The translations under genes and the position numbers were made by a program. From Paracoccaceae bacterium (GTDB taxonomy: Bacteria > Pseudomonadota > Alphaproteobacteria > Rhodobacterales > Rhodobacteraceae), in NCBI GenBank assembly GCA_024304985.1, contig JAMWZC010000002.1, forward strand, positions 186,001 to 250,000: DNA of 64,000 bases, given 5' to 3'. Of this stretch, positions 36,230-46,003 are shown piece by piece; position 1 is the first letter of the stretch, and the number at the start of each line of letters is the position of its first letter. Below the pieces are notes generated by a model that worked only from the letters and a program-made list of their open reading frames with translations, did not search any database and had not been told where the DNA came from.

Positions 36230-37459
36230 ATGGGAAAGATCACCAAGGTCTCACCGTTGGCGCCTAAGGCCTTTCCGAGCCTTCCGGTGATCGAAGGCGT
36301 GGCATTTTCTGCTGCGCAAGCCGGTGTCCGCTATCAGGGGCGGACCGATGTGATGTTGGCACGGCTTGCGCCGGGCACTACCATGGCGGGCGTGTTCACA
36401 CGCTCGGCCACGCGGTCGGCTCCGGTGCTGGATTGTCAGGCCAAGATCGGTCTGGACAGCGCAGACGGGGCCGCGATCATCGTGAACTCCGGCAATTCCA
36501 ACGCGTTCACCGGCAAGAACGGCGTGGTGTCGACCCGCGCTGTCACCTCTGCCGTAGCCGAAGTTCTGGGTCTGCCCGAGACGCGGGTGTTTTCCTCGTC
36601 CACGGGTGTGATTGGCGAGCCGTTGCCACATGAGCGCATCACGGCAAAGCTGGCTGAACTTGCAGGCGGGCTGGACAAGGGGGCCATTGCCTCCGCCGCG
36701 CGGGCGATCATGACGACGGATACCTTTCCCAAGGGGGCTTCGGCCGAGGTCGTGATCGACGGAAAACCCGTCAAGATCGCAGGCATCGCCAAGGGCTCGG
36801 GGATGATTGCGCCAGACATGGCCACGATGCTGGTCTACATTTTCACAGATGCGGCGGTGGAACGTAGCGATCTTCAGGCCATGTTGTCGGAGCTGACCGA
36901 TGTGACCTTCAACTGCATCACCGTGGACAGCGACACCTCGACCTCGGACACACTACTGCTGGCGGCAACAGGGGCATCCGGTGTGCAGGTGACACAAGAG
37001 TCCGGCGCATTCCGAGAGGCGCTGCACAGCGTGATGCTGGATCTGGCGCATCAGGTGGTGCGGGATGGCGAGGGTGCCACCAAGTTTGTGGAAGTGGCCG
37101 TGACCGGCGCGGCATCGGATGCTGATGCCAAGACTCATGGCATGGCCATTGCCAATTCTCCCCTCATCAAGACGGCCATTGCAGGCGAGGATCCGAACTG
37201 GGGACGTGTTGTCATGGCCATCGGCAAGTCGGGTGCTGCGGCTGACCGTGATCTCTTGACGATCCGCTTCGGTGATCTGCTGGTGGCCGAGAACGGCTGG
37301 GTGTCACCCGCCTATGACGAGACGAAGGCTGCGGCTTATATGAAAGGTGAATACCTGCGGATCAGTGTCGATTTGGGACTGGGGCAAGGCAAATGCACCG
37401 TTTGGACCTGCGACCTGACGCATGGCTACATCGACATCAACGCAGACTACCGGTCCTGA
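36230..37459 (+). CDS. argJ: Bifunctional ornithine acetyltransferase/N-acetylglutamate synthase
   Basis: The 409-residue enzyme moves the acetyl group from N-acetylornithine to glutamate in the cyclic arginine pathway. It is autoprocessed. The cleavage and nucleophile motif is MATML, with Thr199 as the new N-terminal nucleophile, preceded by IAKGSGMIAPD. NSGNSNAFTG and the C-terminal GEDPNWGRV region also match. The protein is full length and cytoplasmic. It sits 3 nt after the parvulin gene and 3 nt before mutT, in a conserved but functionally mixed operon. Confidence 0.97.
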   Translation: MGKITKVSPLAPKAFPSLPVIEGVAFSAAQAGVRYQGRTDVMLARLAPGTTMAGVFTRSATRSAPVLDCQAKIGLDSADGAAIIVNSGNSNAFTGKNGVVSTRAVTSAVAEVLGLPETRVFSSSTGVIGEPLPHERITAKLAELAGGLDKGAIASAARAIMTTDTFPKGASAEVVIDGKPVKIAGIAKGSGMIAPDMATMLVYIFTDAAVERSDLQAMLSELTDVTFNCITVDSDTSTSDTLLLAATGASGVQVTQESGAFREALHSVMLDLAHQVVRDGEGATKFVEVAVTGAASDADAKTHGMAIANSPLIKTAIAGEDPNWGRVVMAIGKSGAAADRDLLTIRFGDLLVAENGWVSPAYDETKAAAYMKGEYLRISVDLGLGQGKCTVWTCDLTHGYIDINADYRS

Positions 37460-37462
37460 CGG

Positions 37463-37870
37463 GTGACGGCGGTGAAGGTTGTTCTTGTTTCTGCGGTCGC
37501 GCTGATTGATCCAGACGGACGCGTGCTTCTGGCGCAGCGTCCCGAAGGCAAATCCATGGCCGGCCTGTGGGAATTTCCGGGCGGGAAGGTAGAGCCTGGC
37601 GAAACCCCCGAGGCGGCCTTGATCCGTGAATTGCACGAGGAGTTGGGGATCGACACCTGGGCCAGTTGCCTTGCCCCGCTGACCTTTGCCAGTCACAGCT
37701 ATGACGACTTCCATTTGCTGATGCCGCTGTTCGCCTGTCGGAAGTGGGAGGGGATCGTCACTGCGCGCGAAGGGCAAGGCTTGAAATGGGTCAGGGCCGC
37801 AGACCTCAAATCCTATCCGATGCCCCCTGCCGACATCCCTCTGATTCCCATTCTTCGGGACTGGCTTTGA
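37463..37870 (+). CDS. mutT: 8-oxo-dGTP diphosphatase MutT (Nudix)
   Basis: The 135-residue Nudix hydrolase removes oxidised guanine nucleotides. The Nudix box GGKVEPGETPEAALIRELHE continues EELGI (residues 40-63) with all metal-binding glutamates. LWEFPGGK before the box is characteristic of MutT. The start is a GTG at 37463, 3 nt after the argJ stop. A second GTG at 37472 is possible. It is the last gene of the parvulin-argJ-mutT run. Confidence 0.93.
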   Translation: MTAVKVVLVSAVALIDPDGRVLLAQRPEGKSMAGLWEFPGGKVEPGETPEAALIRELHEELGIDTWASCLAPLTFASHSYDDFHLLMPLFACRKWEGIVTAREGQGLKWVRAADLKSYPMPPADIPLIPILRDWL

Positions 37871-37989
37871 TCGAAAACACGCTTGGGTTGGGCGCATCGA
37901 GCCAAAGGCCACCGTTCGCAGCAACTGCTTCAAGCCGAGACGCAATTTTCGGTCAGTTTCCGGTTACAATGCATAAATTATATTACACA

Positions 37990-37999
37990 TTGTTAACAA
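37990..37999. repeat. Perfect palindrome upstream of the 45-residue ORF
   Basis: TTGTTAACAA is a perfect 10-bp palindrome in the AT-rich 171-bp gap after mutT, about 45 nt before the small ORF. It may be an operator. The surrounding composition is unusually AT-rich for the window. Confidence 0.3.
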
Positions 38000-38041
38000 A
38001 AGTGATGTAGCTTTCAATTGTGCATTCTTGGGAGGATGTGA

Positions 38042-38179
38042 ATGCTGCGTACAATCATTTTGGGAAGCTGCGTCTCGGTTCAGGGCACCTATGTCCGCAC
38101 TTTGTCGGATGGTCGTGTCTTGGTTCGCGTCGGAACGCGTGAGTTTGCCGGTCTTCCGGTGATCAAACAGGCGGCCTGA
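38042..38179 (+). CDS. 45-residue small protein of unknown function
   Basis: This short ORF has strong translation signals: a perfect GGAGG six nucleotides before the ATG, and a bidirectional terminator starting 24 nt after the TGA. The product begins MLRTIILGSCVSVQG and continues TYVRTLSDGRVLVRVGTREF, ending in GLPVIKQAA. The alternating hydrophobic/charged pattern suggests a small beta-barrel or beta-hairpin fold. It is basic and lacks an obvious signal peptide or membrane helix. I think similar short proteins occur in other Rhodobacteraceae, but I cannot confirm that here. The AT-rich gap upstream probably holds its own promoter. No function is proposed. Confidence 0.7.
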   Translation: MLRTIILGSCVSVQGTYVRTLSDGRVLVRVGTREFAGLPVIKQAA

Positions 38180-38190
38180 CAGGCTGGTTC

Positions 38191-38231
38191 GAAAAAGAAA
38201 AAGGGGCAGCTTAGGCTGCCCCCCTTTTTTT
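38191..38231. terminator. Bidirectional terminator between small ORF and infB
   Basis: GGGGCAGC (38203-38210) pairs with GCTGCCCC (38215-38222) around TTAG. T7 follows on the plus strand, and an A-rich run at 38192-38202 provides the T-run for the minus strand. It therefore serves both the small ORF and the infB operon. Confidence 0.92.
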
Positions 38232-38254
38232 GTTCGTGCGCTGTGGGCTCTGAC

Positions 38255-40759
38255 TTACGTCAGGTTCCGCACAACTTCCTCGCGCTCGAAAATCTCGATG
38301 ACGTCGCCAGGGCGCACATCTTCGTAATTCTCGAATGCCATACCGCATTCCTGGCCGGAGGTAACTTCCTTGACCTCGTCCTTGAAACGCTTGAGCGTCT
38401 TGAGGTTGCCTTCGTGGATCACGACATCGTCGCGCAGCAGGCGCACGCCTGCGGACCGGCGCGCGATGCCTTCGGTCACCAGACAGCCGGCAACCTTGCC
38501 AACGCCCGAAACCTTGAAGACTTCCTTGATCTGCGCATAACCGATGAACTTCTCGCGGATTTCGTTGCTCAGCAGACCGCTCGCGGCCTTTTTCACATCA
38601 TCCACAAGATCATAGATCACCGAGTAATAACGGATCTCCACACCCTTCTGGTTCGCGGTGTTGCGAGCCGACGCATTGGCACGGACGTTGAAACCCATGA
38701 TCGGCGCACCTGACGCTTCGGCCAGACCGACATCGGTTTCCGTGATGGCGCCGACACCGGAATGAAGCACCCGAACGCGTACCTCGTCATTCCCGATCTT
38801 CTCCATCGCCTGCACGATCGCTTCGGCAGAACCCTGCACGTCGGCCTTCACCACGATCGGCAGTTCGGCCACCGACTGATCCGCCTTGGCCTTGGCCATC
38901 AGCTGATCCAGAGTCGTCGCAGCACCCACGGCGGCGCGCTTCTCCTTGGCGGCATTGGCCCGATACTCGGCGATTTCACGCGCCTGGGCTTCCGTCTCGA
39001 CCACGTTCAACACGTCACCGGCTTCAGGTGTGCCGTTCAGGCCAAGAACCTCAACCGGAACCGATGGGCCGGCTTCGGTGATCCGTTCGCCCTTGTCGTC
39101 GATCAGCGCACGCACCTTGCCCCACTGTTCGCCGACAACGAAGATATCGCCCTGCTTGAGCGTGCCTTTCTGGACCAGAACCGTTGCCACGGGGCCACGG
39201 CCAACATCCAGCTTGGCTTCGATGACGGCGCCTTCGGCAAAACGGTTCGGGTTGGCCTTGAGTTCAAGGATCTCAGCCTGAAGCGCGATGGCCTCCAGCA
39301 GTTCATCCAAACCAAGCCCGGTCAGCGCGGACACTTCAACATCCTGCACATCGCCCGACATCGCCTCGACGACGACCTCGTGCTGCAACAGGTCTGTGCG
39401 CACCTTGGTTGGGTTGGCTTCCGGCTTGTCGATCTTGTTGATCGCCACAATCATCGGGACCTTGGCAGCCTTGGCGTGATTGATCGCTTCAACCGTCTGC
39501 GGCATCACAGCATCGTCCGCTGCGACCACCAGAACCACGATATCTGTCACATGCGCGCCACGCGCCCGCATGGACGTAAAGGCCGCGTGTCCGGGCGTAT
39601 CAAGGAAGGTCAGCAAGGCACCCTTGTCGGTTTTCACCTGATAGGCACCGATATGCTGCGTGATCCCGCCCGCTTCCGAGGCAACCACCTTTGCATTACG
39701 GATGGCGTCCAGAAGGCTGGTCTTGCCGTGATCGACGTGACCCATGATCGTTACGACCGGGGGACGCGGTTTCAGGTCTTCGGAACGATCCTCGACCGAT
39801 GCGATCACGTCCTCCACATCCGAGTCAGACACACGGACGGCACGGTGACCGAATTCCTCGATGATCAGTTCGGCGGTATCAGCGTCGATGGTCTGGTTCT
39901 GCGTGACCATCATACCGTTCTGCATCAGCGCCTTGACGACGGCACCCACACGCTCGGCCATGCGGTTCGCCAGTTCCGACACCATGATGGCTTCGGGCAA
40001 CTGGACATCGCGCACGATCTTTTCCCGCTCGACATTGCCACCCATTGCCTTTTGACGCGCACGCTCCTGCTTGCGCTTCATGGCGGCCATGGACTTCGTG
40101 CGACCGCCTTCACCACCAGACAGAGCCTGGTTGAGGGTCAGTTTGCCCGAGCGGCGGCTGTCTTCACGCACCTTGGCGGCGCGTGCGTCACGCTCCTGCG
40201 CCTCGGTCTCGCGTTCCTTCTTGCGCGGCGCAGCGGCCGGCGCCTTGGAGGCAGCACGGCCGACCGGCGCGTCGTCTGCCGGAGCAGCCGCAGCAGCGGC
40301 GGCGCGTTTGGCCGCCTCTTCGGTTTCACGAGCCTTGCGCTGCTCTTCCTCGGCCTTGGCCTTGAGGGCTTCCTCGCGCTCGCGCTCTTCGCGCTCCTTG
40401 GCCTCGGCCTCCTCGCGGCGGCGGGCGCGCTCTTCTTCGCGGGCCTTCTCTTCGGCTTCGCGTTGAATGGCTTCCTCGCCTTCACGGGCCTTGGCGGCCT
40501 GAAGTGCCTTCAGGCGGCGCTCCATCTCGGCGTCAGAGATACCCGCGGGACGCTTTGCCGGATCGCCCAGCGCCGGGTTGGGCACCGCTCCGCCAGCCGC
40601 GGGCTTGCCCGCGCCGGGTTTCGGCACCACAACGCGCTTGCGCTTGGTTTCCACGACGACATTCTTGGTGCGCCCGTGGCTGAAGCTTTGCTTCACATTA
40701 CCCGGACGCGCGCCGGGGCCTCGTACGCCCAATGTCTTCTTACCGTCGTTGTCGTTCAT
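38255..40759 (-). CDS. infB: Translation initiation factor IF-2
   Basis: The 834-residue GTPase places initiator tRNA on the ribosome. A long, charged, low-complexity N-terminal region (about residues 50-220, rich in Ala, Glu, Arg and Lys) is followed by the IF2 N domain. The G domain carries [27 protein letters not shown] and [10 protein letters not shown]. Domains II-IV follow, with the C-terminal fMet-tRNA-binding region ending in [13 protein letters not shown]. It is the last gene of the rimP-nusA-ylxR-infB operon. Its ATG overlaps the ylxR-like stop by 4 nt. Confidence 0.98.
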   Translation of the reverse strand: MNDNDGKKTLGVRGPGARPGNVKQSFSHGRTKNVVVETKRKRVVVPKPGAGKPAAGGAVPNPALGDPAKRPAGISDAEMERRLKALQAAKAREGEEAIQREAEEKAREEERARRREEAEAKEREEREREEALKAKAEEEQRKARETEEAAKRAAAAAAAPADDAPVGRAASKAPAAAPRKKERETEAQERDARAAKVREDSRRSGKLTLNQALSGGEGGRTKSMAAMKRKQERARQKAMGGNVEREKIVRDVQLPEAIMVSELANRMAERVGAVVKALMQNGMMVTQNQTIDADTAELIIEEFGHRAVRVSDSDVEDVIASVEDRSEDLKPRPPVVTIMGHVDHGKTSLLDAIRNAKVVASEAGGITQHIGAYQVKTDKGALLTFLDTPGHAAFTSMRARGAHVTDIVVLVVAADDAVMPQTVEAINHAKAAKVPMIVAINKIDKPEANPTKVRTDLLQHEVVVEAMSGDVQDVEVSALTGLGLDELLEAIALQAEILELKANPNRFAEGAVIEAKLDVGRGPVATVLVQKGTLKQGDIFVVGEQWGKVRALIDDKGERITEAGPSVPVEVLGLNGTPEAGDVLNVVETEAQAREIAEYRANAAKEKRAAVGAATTLDQLMAKAKADQSVAELPIVVKADVQGSAEAIVQAMEKIGNDEVRVRVLHSGVGAITETDVGLAEASGAPIMGFNVRANASARNTANQKGVEIRYYSVIYDLVDDVKKAASGLLSNEIREKFIGYAQIKEVFKVSGVGKVAGCLVTEGIARRSAGVRLLRDDVVIHEGNLKTLKRFKDEVKEVTSGQECGMAFENYEDVRPGDVIEIFEREEVVRNLT

Positions 40760-41388
40760 ATGGCTCTTCTATCCTTCTTGACGGTCTTGCCGCCTTCCGG
40801 GGCGCGCAGACCTTTCAGTCTTGCCGCCTCCTCTACAACACGCGGGGCCAAACCTCCAGCGGCAAGCACAACGTGTATGACAGTTTGTCGGCCAAAGGCC
40901 AAACCCAGTTCATCTGCTGTAAGCCACCCGATAAACGTCCCATCGGATGGGGTACTCAGTTTCGACTTGCCACGCTCGGACCCGTCGCTGGCCTGGATCA
41001 ATACCTCGGCATAATCCTTGACCAGCCAGTCCTTCACCTTCTCATAACCGCTGACAGCCTCTCCACCCTTGCGGGCCAAGCTGATCAGTTCGACGATACG
41101 CCGCACCAGCTGCGCCTCGACCTGAGCGAGCAGATCATCGGGCACGATCACAGCCTGTTTCGCGGCGCGGGCAAAGAGACCCTTTTTCACCGCTTTCTCA
41201 AGCGCCGACCGTTCTGCCGACACCCAGATACCACGCCCAGGCAGCTTGCCCATGATATCGGGCACGACCTGCCCATCCGGGCCAATGACAAAGCGGATCA
41301 ACCCGAACTTGGGCTGCACCTCGCCCGTGGCGATACATTTCCGTTCTGGACCGTCTTCCCGATCCTTGGTGTGTCCGCCACGTGTCAT
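40756..41388 (-). CDS. YlxR-family RNA-binding protein with L7Ae-like C terminus
   Basis: The 210-residue protein combines an N-terminal YlxR (DUF448) domain and a C-terminal ribosomal L7Ae-like region. The YlxR domain is recognised by [10 protein letters not shown] and [30 protein letters not shown] is typical of the L7Ae-like part. Both are RNA-binding folds, and the fusion is common in alphaproteobacteria between nusA and infB. The ATG at 41388 gives a start like relatives ([11 protein letters not shown]). The open frame to 41463 would overlap nusA by about 50 nt and is not used. The role is probably in ribosome or rRNA-related regulation, with the exact target unknown. Confidence 0.9.
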   Translation of the reverse strand: MTRGGHTKDREDGPERKCIATGEVQPKFGLIRFVIGPDGQVVPDIMGKLPGRGIWVSAERSALEKAVKKGLFARAAKQAVIVPDDLLAQVEAQLVRRIVELISLARKGGEAVSGYEKVKDWLVKDYAEVLIQASDGSERGKSKLSTPSDGTFIGWLTADELGLAFGRQTVIHVVLAAGGLAPRVVEEAARLKGLRAPEGGKTVKKDRRAI

Positions 41389-41410
41389 TCCGTCAACCGG
41401 ACGCCTGATA

Positions 41411-43024
41411 TCAGGCGTCCGCCTCCTCTTCGTCGCTGCCGTCAGCGTCCGCATCACCTTCAAGCTCGGTCGGGTCGACCCAGCCCAGCATCACGCGCGC
41501 CGTCATGATGAGGCTCTGCGCCTCGCTCAGGGACATGTCAAATTTCTCCAGCAAGCCTTCGTCCTTGACGCGCTCGCCGTTCACCGTGGTCCAGCCACCG
41601 GCAAGTTCCCAATCCGCGCAGGTTGCGAAATCTTCCAGCGTTTTCACGCCATCTTCGGCCAATGCTTCGATCATTTGGGGTGTCAGACCCTCGAATTCAA
41701 CCAGGCTGTCCTCGACGCCCAATTCGCGGGCGTGGTCAAGGGCGGCCTTGGCGGCGGCTTCCAGATACTCGCGGGCGCGCATCTGCAACTCTTCGGCGGT
41801 GCTTTCATCCACACCGTCGATCACCAGAAGTTCGTCGCGGTCCACATAGGCCACTTCTTCAAGGTTCGTGAACCCTTCAGCGACCAGAAGCTGTGCAAAG
41901 AACTCGTCCAGATCCAGCGTGTCCATGAACAGGCGTGTGCGCTCTTCGAATTCCTTCTGGCGACGCGACGATTCCTCGGCTTCCGTCAGGATGTCGATGT
42001 CCAAACCTGTCAACTGGCTGGCCAGACGCACGTTCTGACCGCGGCGACCGATGGCAAGCGACAGCTGCTCGTCGGGCACGACGACTTCGATCTTGCCGGC
42101 TTCCTCGTCGATCACGACCTTGGACACTTCAGCGGGCTGTAGCGCGTTCACAAGGAAGGTCGCCTGATCCTCATTCCACGGAATGATGTCGATCTTTTCA
42201 CCCTGAAGCTCGTTCACGACGGCCTGCACACGGCTGCCGCGCATACCGACGCAGGCACCCACGGGGTCGATCGAGTTGTCATAGGAGATCACGGCAATCT
42301 TCGCACGCGAGCCCGGATCACGGGCCACGGCCTTGATCTCGATGATGCCGTCATAGATCTCGGGGACTTCCATCTTGAACAGTTCCGCCATGAACTGCGG
42401 GTCGGTCCGGCTAAGGAAAATCTGCGGTCCGCGCTGTTCGCGGCGCACATCCTTGATGTAGCAGCGGATACGGTCGTTCGGGCGATAGGATTCGCGGCCG
42501 ATCTTCTCGTTCCGGCGCAGGATGGCTTCGCCACGGCCCACATCAACGATGACGTTGCCGTATTCCTCACGCTTGACCACGCCATTGATGATGGTGCCCT
42601 TGCGGTCCTTGAATTCTTCGAACTGGCGGTCACGCTCGGCTTCACGCACCTTTTGCAGGATCACCTGCTTGGCGGATTGCGCGGCAATCCGGCCCATGTC
42701 CACGGGGGGCACTTCCTCCACGAACTCATCACCGATCTTCGGGTCGGCCATGTATTGCTTGGCCTGCTCCACGGTGAACTGTGCCTGATAATTCTCAAGC
42801 TCGTCATCAGCCACGACGGTGCGCACGCGGGTAAAGGTGGCGCGACCGGTCTTGCGGTCGATCTTGACCCGGATGTCCATTTCCGAGCCGTAGCGGGACT
42901 TGGCCGCGCGGGCGAGGGACTCTTCCATCGCCTCGACCACCAGACCGGGGTCGATCATCTTTTCACGGGCAACGGCCTCTGCGGTCTGCAAAAGCTCCAG
43001 CTGGTTGGCGGAAGTGATTGCCAT
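41411..43024 (-). CDS. nusA: Transcription termination/antitermination factor NusA
   Basis: The 537-residue RNA polymerase-binding factor modulates pausing, termination and antitermination. It has the N-terminal polymerase-binding domain (residues 1-about 130), an S1 domain ([20 protein letters not shown]), two KH domains ([27 protein letters not shown]) and C-terminal acidic repeats with a helix-hairpin-helix region. The C terminus is very acidic ([14 protein letters not shown]). It lies 4 nt after rimP. Autoregulation through the operon leader is known in E. coli and could apply here. Confidence 0.98.
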   Translation of the reverse strand: MAITSANQLELLQTAEAVAREKMIDPGLVVEAMEESLARAAKSRYGSEMDIRVKIDRKTGRATFTRVRTVVADDELENYQAQFTVEQAKQYMADPKIGDEFVEEVPPVDMGRIAAQSAKQVILQKVREAERDRQFEEFKDRKGTIINGVVKREEYGNVIVDVGRGEAILRRNEKIGRESYRPNDRIRCYIKDVRREQRGPQIFLSRTDPQFMAELFKMEVPEIYDGIIEIKAVARDPGSRAKIAVISYDNSIDPVGACVGMRGSRVQAVVNELQGEKIDIIPWNEDQATFLVNALQPAEVSKVVIDEEAGKIEVVVPDEQLSLAIGRRGQNVRLASQLTGLDIDILTEAEESSRRQKEFEERTRLFMDTLDLDEFFAQLLVAEGFTNLEEVAYVDRDELLVIDGVDESTAEELQMRAREYLEAAAKAALDHARELGVEDSLVEFEGLTPQMIEALAEDGVKTLEDFATCADWELAGGWTTVNGERVKDEGLLEKFDMSLSEAQSLIMTARVMLGWVDPTELEGDADADGSDEEEADA

Positions 43025-43028
43025 TGTC

Positions 43029-43610
43029 TCAGTCCTCCTCGGAACCGGTGTCGGTGTCTGTTTCTATCTCGTCAAATTGCTCTTCATCGATGATGCCGGC
43101 CGCCTTGCGCTGCCGCAGCATCTCACGGATCAGCTCGTCGGTCAGGATCAGCTTGGCGTCGGACAGCCAGTCGAACTTCAACCCGACAGTGCCTTCTTCG
43201 ATGTTGATAAGGACTTCATCACCCTCGACACCCGCCAGGACGCCTTTGAAGCGGCGGCGCCCGTCGATCAGCTCATCTGTCTCGATCCGCGCTTCATACC
43301 CTTCAAAGGTCTCGAAATCTTTCAGGCGGGTCAGGGGGCGGTCGATGCCGGGGCTGGACACTTCAAGCGTGTACTCGTCCACGATCGGGTCCTCCACATC
43401 CAGAATGGCGCTGACGGCGGTGCTGATCTCGCCGCATTCGTCGACGGAAATCCCGCCTTCGGGGCGCTCTGCCATGATCTGCAGGGTCGAGGTCTTGCCA
43501 CCCATCAACCGGATTCGCACCAGTTCGAACCCCAGATCCTCGATCACGGGGGTCACGATCTCGGCCAGACGTCGGTCTATGGCGGCTTTGGCGATCAAGT
43601 CGTTGGTCAT
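43029..43610 (-). CDS. rimP: Ribosome maturation factor RimP
   Basis: The 193-residue RimP (YhbC family) acts in late 30S subunit assembly. [20 protein letters not shown] and [20 protein letters not shown] are the family hallmarks (about residues 28-90). A C-terminal SH3-like domain follows, and the tail is acidic. It is the first gene of the operon, with nusA 4 nt downstream. A promoter and a hairpin with a T-run precede it. Confidence 0.96.
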   Translation of the reverse strand: MTNDLIAKAAIDRRLAEIVTPVIEDLGFELVRIRLMGGKTSTLQIMAERPEGGISVDECGEISTAVSAILDVEDPIVDEYTLEVSSPGIDRPLTRLKDFETFEGYEARIETDELIDGRRRFKGVLAGVEGDEVLINIEEGTVGLKFDWLSDAKLILTDELIREMLRQRKAAGIIDEEQFDEIETDTDTGSEED

Positions 43611-43633
43611 CAGTCAGGCTTGCCTTTCAGGCA

Positions 43634-43658
43634 CAAAAAAACGGGCGCGCGGCCCGTT
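43634..43658 (-). terminator. Terminator/attenuator hairpin before rimP
   Basis: AACGGGC (43640-43646) pairs with GCCCGTT (43652-43658) around five bases. On the minus strand it is followed by seven T residues (43634-43640). It lies 104 nt after the pip stop and 24 nt before the rimP start, downstream of the candidate rimP promoter. It may therefore end pip transcripts or attenuate rimP-nusA-infB. Confidence 0.85.
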
Positions 43659-43712
43659 GATCTTTCCCGGTGGTACGGTGGGAGTGGACCCCAGCGCGCC
43701 GCTGTTGAGGGC

Positions 43713-43741
43713 CATATACGCCGCATGGCCCGAGTCTGCAA
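43713..43741 (-). promoter_or_regulatory. Candidate promoter for rimP-nusA-infB
   Basis: On the minus strand TTGCAG (43741-43736) is followed after exactly 17 nt by TATATG (43718-43713). Transcription would start near 43706 and pass through the hairpin before rimP. Confidence 0.55.
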
Positions 43742-43762
43742 GGGGCAATGGGTGCGGCGCAA

Positions 43763-44734
43763 TCAGCCTTCGCCGATGCGGTCCATCACGCGGACCAGTT
43801 CGGCGCTGATACCCGGCTCGGACAGCGCGTGGCCCGCGTTGCGGACCATGTGCAACTCGACGTTGGGCCAGCGCGCGGCAAGGTTCCACGCAGATTCCGG
43901 CGGGCAGATCATGTCATAGCGACCCTGCACGATAGCGCCGGGGATATGGGCAATGCGATCCACCCGGTCCATGATCTGGCCGTCATAGTCCAGAAAGGCA
44001 CCGTTCATGAAGTAATGGTTTTCAAGCCTTGCAAAGGCGCGGGCATATTCGCCGGGACTGTCTCCACCGACGCCGTTGGAGTGGAACGACGCCAGCGCAT
44101 TCTCCCATGACGACCAGGCGCGGGCATATTTCGTCTCGACCATCAGGTCGCCGGAAAACAGGCGCTTGTGATAGGCGGCGATCAGGTCGCCGCGCTCGTC
44201 CTCGGGGATCAGGTCCACGAAACGGGCCCAGGTTTCGGGCCAGAACTTTCCTGCACCGCCCCCATAGAACCAATCCAACTCGGCCTTTGTCGCCAGAAAC
44301 ACCCCACGCAGGACAAGCCCTGCCACGCGGTCCGGGTGTTCCTGCGCATAGATCAGGGCAAGGGTCGCCCCCCAGCTACCACCGAAAACCGTCCATTGGT
44401 CGATGTCCAGATCGCTTCTGATCCGCTCGATATCGCGGACCAGATGCCATGTGGTGTTGTCCTTGACCGAGGCATGAGGACGCGAGCGCCCACAGCCGCG
44501 TTGGTCAAACAGGATTACCCGGAACACCTTGGGATCGAAATACCGCCGCATCGCCGGGCTGCATCCGCCACCCGGCCCGCCATGCAGAACAACGACCGGC
44601 ATTCCTTGAGGATTGCCAGACTGCTCCATATAGACGGTATGGCCATCGCCCACGTCGATCATTCGCTGGTCGAAAGGATCGACCGGCGGGTGCAGATAGT
44701 GGACTGCGCTTTTTTGGCCCAAGTATTTGTCCAT
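43763..44734 (-). CDS. pip: Proline iminopeptidase
   Basis: The 323-residue alpha/beta-hydrolase releases N-terminal proline from peptides. HGGPGGG (residues 51-57) forms the oxyanion hole. The nucleophile is Ser120 in [11 protein letters not shown]. The FDQRGCGRS motif and the C-terminal catalytic Asp/His region ([18 protein letters not shown]) complete the family pattern. The ATG at 44734 fits the family length. The frame is open far upstream to 45358, but that is antisense to ubiG. It is divergent from ubiG, with fewer than 50 bp between starts. Confidence 0.95.
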   Translation of the reverse strand: MDKYLGQKSAVHYLHPPVDPFDQRMIDVGDGHTVYMEQSGNPQGMPVVVLHGGPGGGCSPAMRRYFDPKVFRVILFDQRGCGRSRPHASVKDNTTWHLVRDIERIRSDLDIDQWTVFGGSWGATLALIYAQEHPDRVAGLVLRGVFLATKAELDWFYGGGAGKFWPETWARFVDLIPEDERGDLIAAYHKRLFSGDLMVETKYARAWSSWENALASFHSNGVGGDSPGEYARAFARLENHYFMNGAFLDYDGQIMDRVDRIAHIPGAIVQGRYDMICPPESAWNLAARWPNVELHMVRNAGHALSEPGISAELVRVMDRIGEG

Positions 44735-44782
44735 GACGATCCTATATACCGGATGGAGGTAAAAGAGCACATGGAGAGCAGA

Positions 44783-45529
44783 ATGCAAGCCGGTCAGACC
44801 ACAGTTGATCCTGCGGAAGTCGCCAAGTTCGAGGCAATGGCCGCTGAATGGTGGGATCCGAAGGGCAAGTTCAAGCCGTTGCACATGCTGAACCCATGCC
44901 GTCTTGACTATATTACCCGGCAGATCGCGGGCGAGTTCGGGCGCGATCTGAATGGACCGGCGCCTTTCAGCGGACTCAGAATTCTGGATATCGGCTGCGG
45001 TGGAGGGCTTTTGTCGGAACCGATGGCGCGACTTGGCGCCGATGTGGTGGGCGCGGATGCCGCGCCGCGCAACATCCCGGTGGCGCAGGTGCATGCGGAA
45101 CAATCCGGCCTGACCATCGACTATCGTCACACGACGGCCGAAGATCTGGCTGCCGCCGGCGAACAGTTCGACGTGGTGCTGAACATGGAAGTGGTCGAGC
45201 ATGTCGCCGATCCGCTGGCCTATCTGACTGCCTGCCGGGAATTGCTCAAACCCGGTGGTCTGCACATCTGCTCGACCATCAACCGCAACCCGAAAAGTTT
45301 CGCCATGGCGATTGTCGGGGCGGAATACGTGATGCGCTGGCTGCCCAAGGGCACGCATGAGTGGAACAAGTTCATCACGCCGGATGAACTGTTCGATCTG
45401 CTGCGGAACGCGGGTCTGGATCCGGTGGATCGCAAGGGCTTTGTCTTCAACCCGATCCTGTGGACATGGTCTCTGTCCGAGCGCGATCTCAGCGTGAACT
45501 ACGTCACGGCCAGCCTGAAACCGGCCTGA
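44783..45529 (+). CDS. ubiG: Ubiquinone biosynthesis O-methyltransferase
   Basis: The 248-residue SAM enzyme carries out both O-methylations in ubiquinone synthesis. SAM motif I is [14 protein letters not shown] (near residue 68), with [11 protein letters not shown] following. The N terminus matches the UbiG signature ([19 protein letters not shown]). Three in-frame ATGs exist, at 44753, 44771 and 44783. I chose 44783 because GGAG lies 6 nt upstream and the protein length is closest to relatives. The start at 44771 is nearly as good. It is membrane-associated in known systems and is a respiratory gene, consistent with the other quinone- and redox-linked genes in the window. Confidence 0.93.
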   Translation: MQAGQTTVDPAEVAKFEAMAAEWWDPKGKFKPLHMLNPCRLDYITRQIAGEFGRDLNGPAPFSGLRILDIGCGGGLLSEPMARLGADVVGADAAPRNIPVAQVHAEQSGLTIDYRHTTAEDLAAAGEQFDVVLNMEVVEHVADPLAYLTACRELLKPGGLHICSTINRNPKSFAMAIVGAEYVMRWLPKGTHEWNKFITPDELFDLLRNAGLDPVDRKGFVFNPILWTWSLSERDLSVNYVTASLKPA

Positions 45530-45562
45530 GCATGAGTATTTGGGGAACGATGAAAGGCAGGT

Positions 45563-46003
45563 TCAGTCTTCTTCCAGTTTGAGCCTTAATTCGCGCAGGA
45601 TCGGAATGGCGGCGCGGACCTTTTCGTCACCCAGCTCCGAAATCAGCTCGGCAATCATGGGTGAAATCGCATCCAGTGCCGCATCCCGCGCGCGTCGTCC
45701 GGCCGGGCTGATCGCCACCATCTTGCGGCGCGCGTCATCCCAATCGGGGCGGATATGGACATATCCGGCCCATTCCAGCTTGCCCAATGTATTGGTCATG
45801 GCACCGCGCGTGACGTGAAAACTTTTCGCCAATTGCGCGGGCGTCCTTTCTGCACCGTAACGGGCCAGATGGTTCAGCACCGAGAAATGCGAAATCTCCA
45901 TCCCTTTGGGCAATACCTTGGACAGACGATTCCGGACCAGTTGATCTGCGGTCAGGATCTCGCTGAACAGGGCTACGGCAAGGGAATTGCTGCTGTCAGA
46001 CAT
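45563..46003 (-). CDS. MarR-family transcriptional regulator
   Basis: The product (146 residues from ATG 46003, or 154 from ATG 46027) is a winged-helix MarR regulator. The recognition region HVTRGAMTNTLGKLEWAGYV and the wing DWDDARRKMVAISPAGR are clear (about residues 62-105). The preferred start overlaps the nitrilase stop by 8 nt (ATGTCTGA), so it should be cotranscribed with the nitrilase-like gene. The ligand and targets cannot be inferred. It is convergent with ubiG, with 33 nt between the stops. Confidence 0.88.
   Translation of the reverse strand: MSDSSNSLAVALFSEILTADQLVRNRLSKVLPKGMEISHFSVLNHLARYGAERTPAQLAKSFHVTRGAMTNTLGKLEWAGYVHIRPDWDDARRKMVAISPAGRRARDAALDAISPMIAELISELGDEKVRAAIPILRELRLKLEED

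Noticed and set aside
39861-40466. Alanine/arginine-rich frames opposite the IF-2 N-terminal region, which resemble repeats.
   Set aside because: The repeat look comes from the low-complexity charged linker of IF-2, not from an independent element.
38762-41014. A 750-codon open frame antisense to infB.
   Set aside because: It is an artefact of the repetitive Ala/Glu/Arg codons of IF-2. The predicted protein is low complexity.
44168-44782. A long upstream extension of the ubiG frame.
   Set aside because: It is antisense to pip, which carries all its catalytic motifs. UbiG-like sequence begins only at about 44783.
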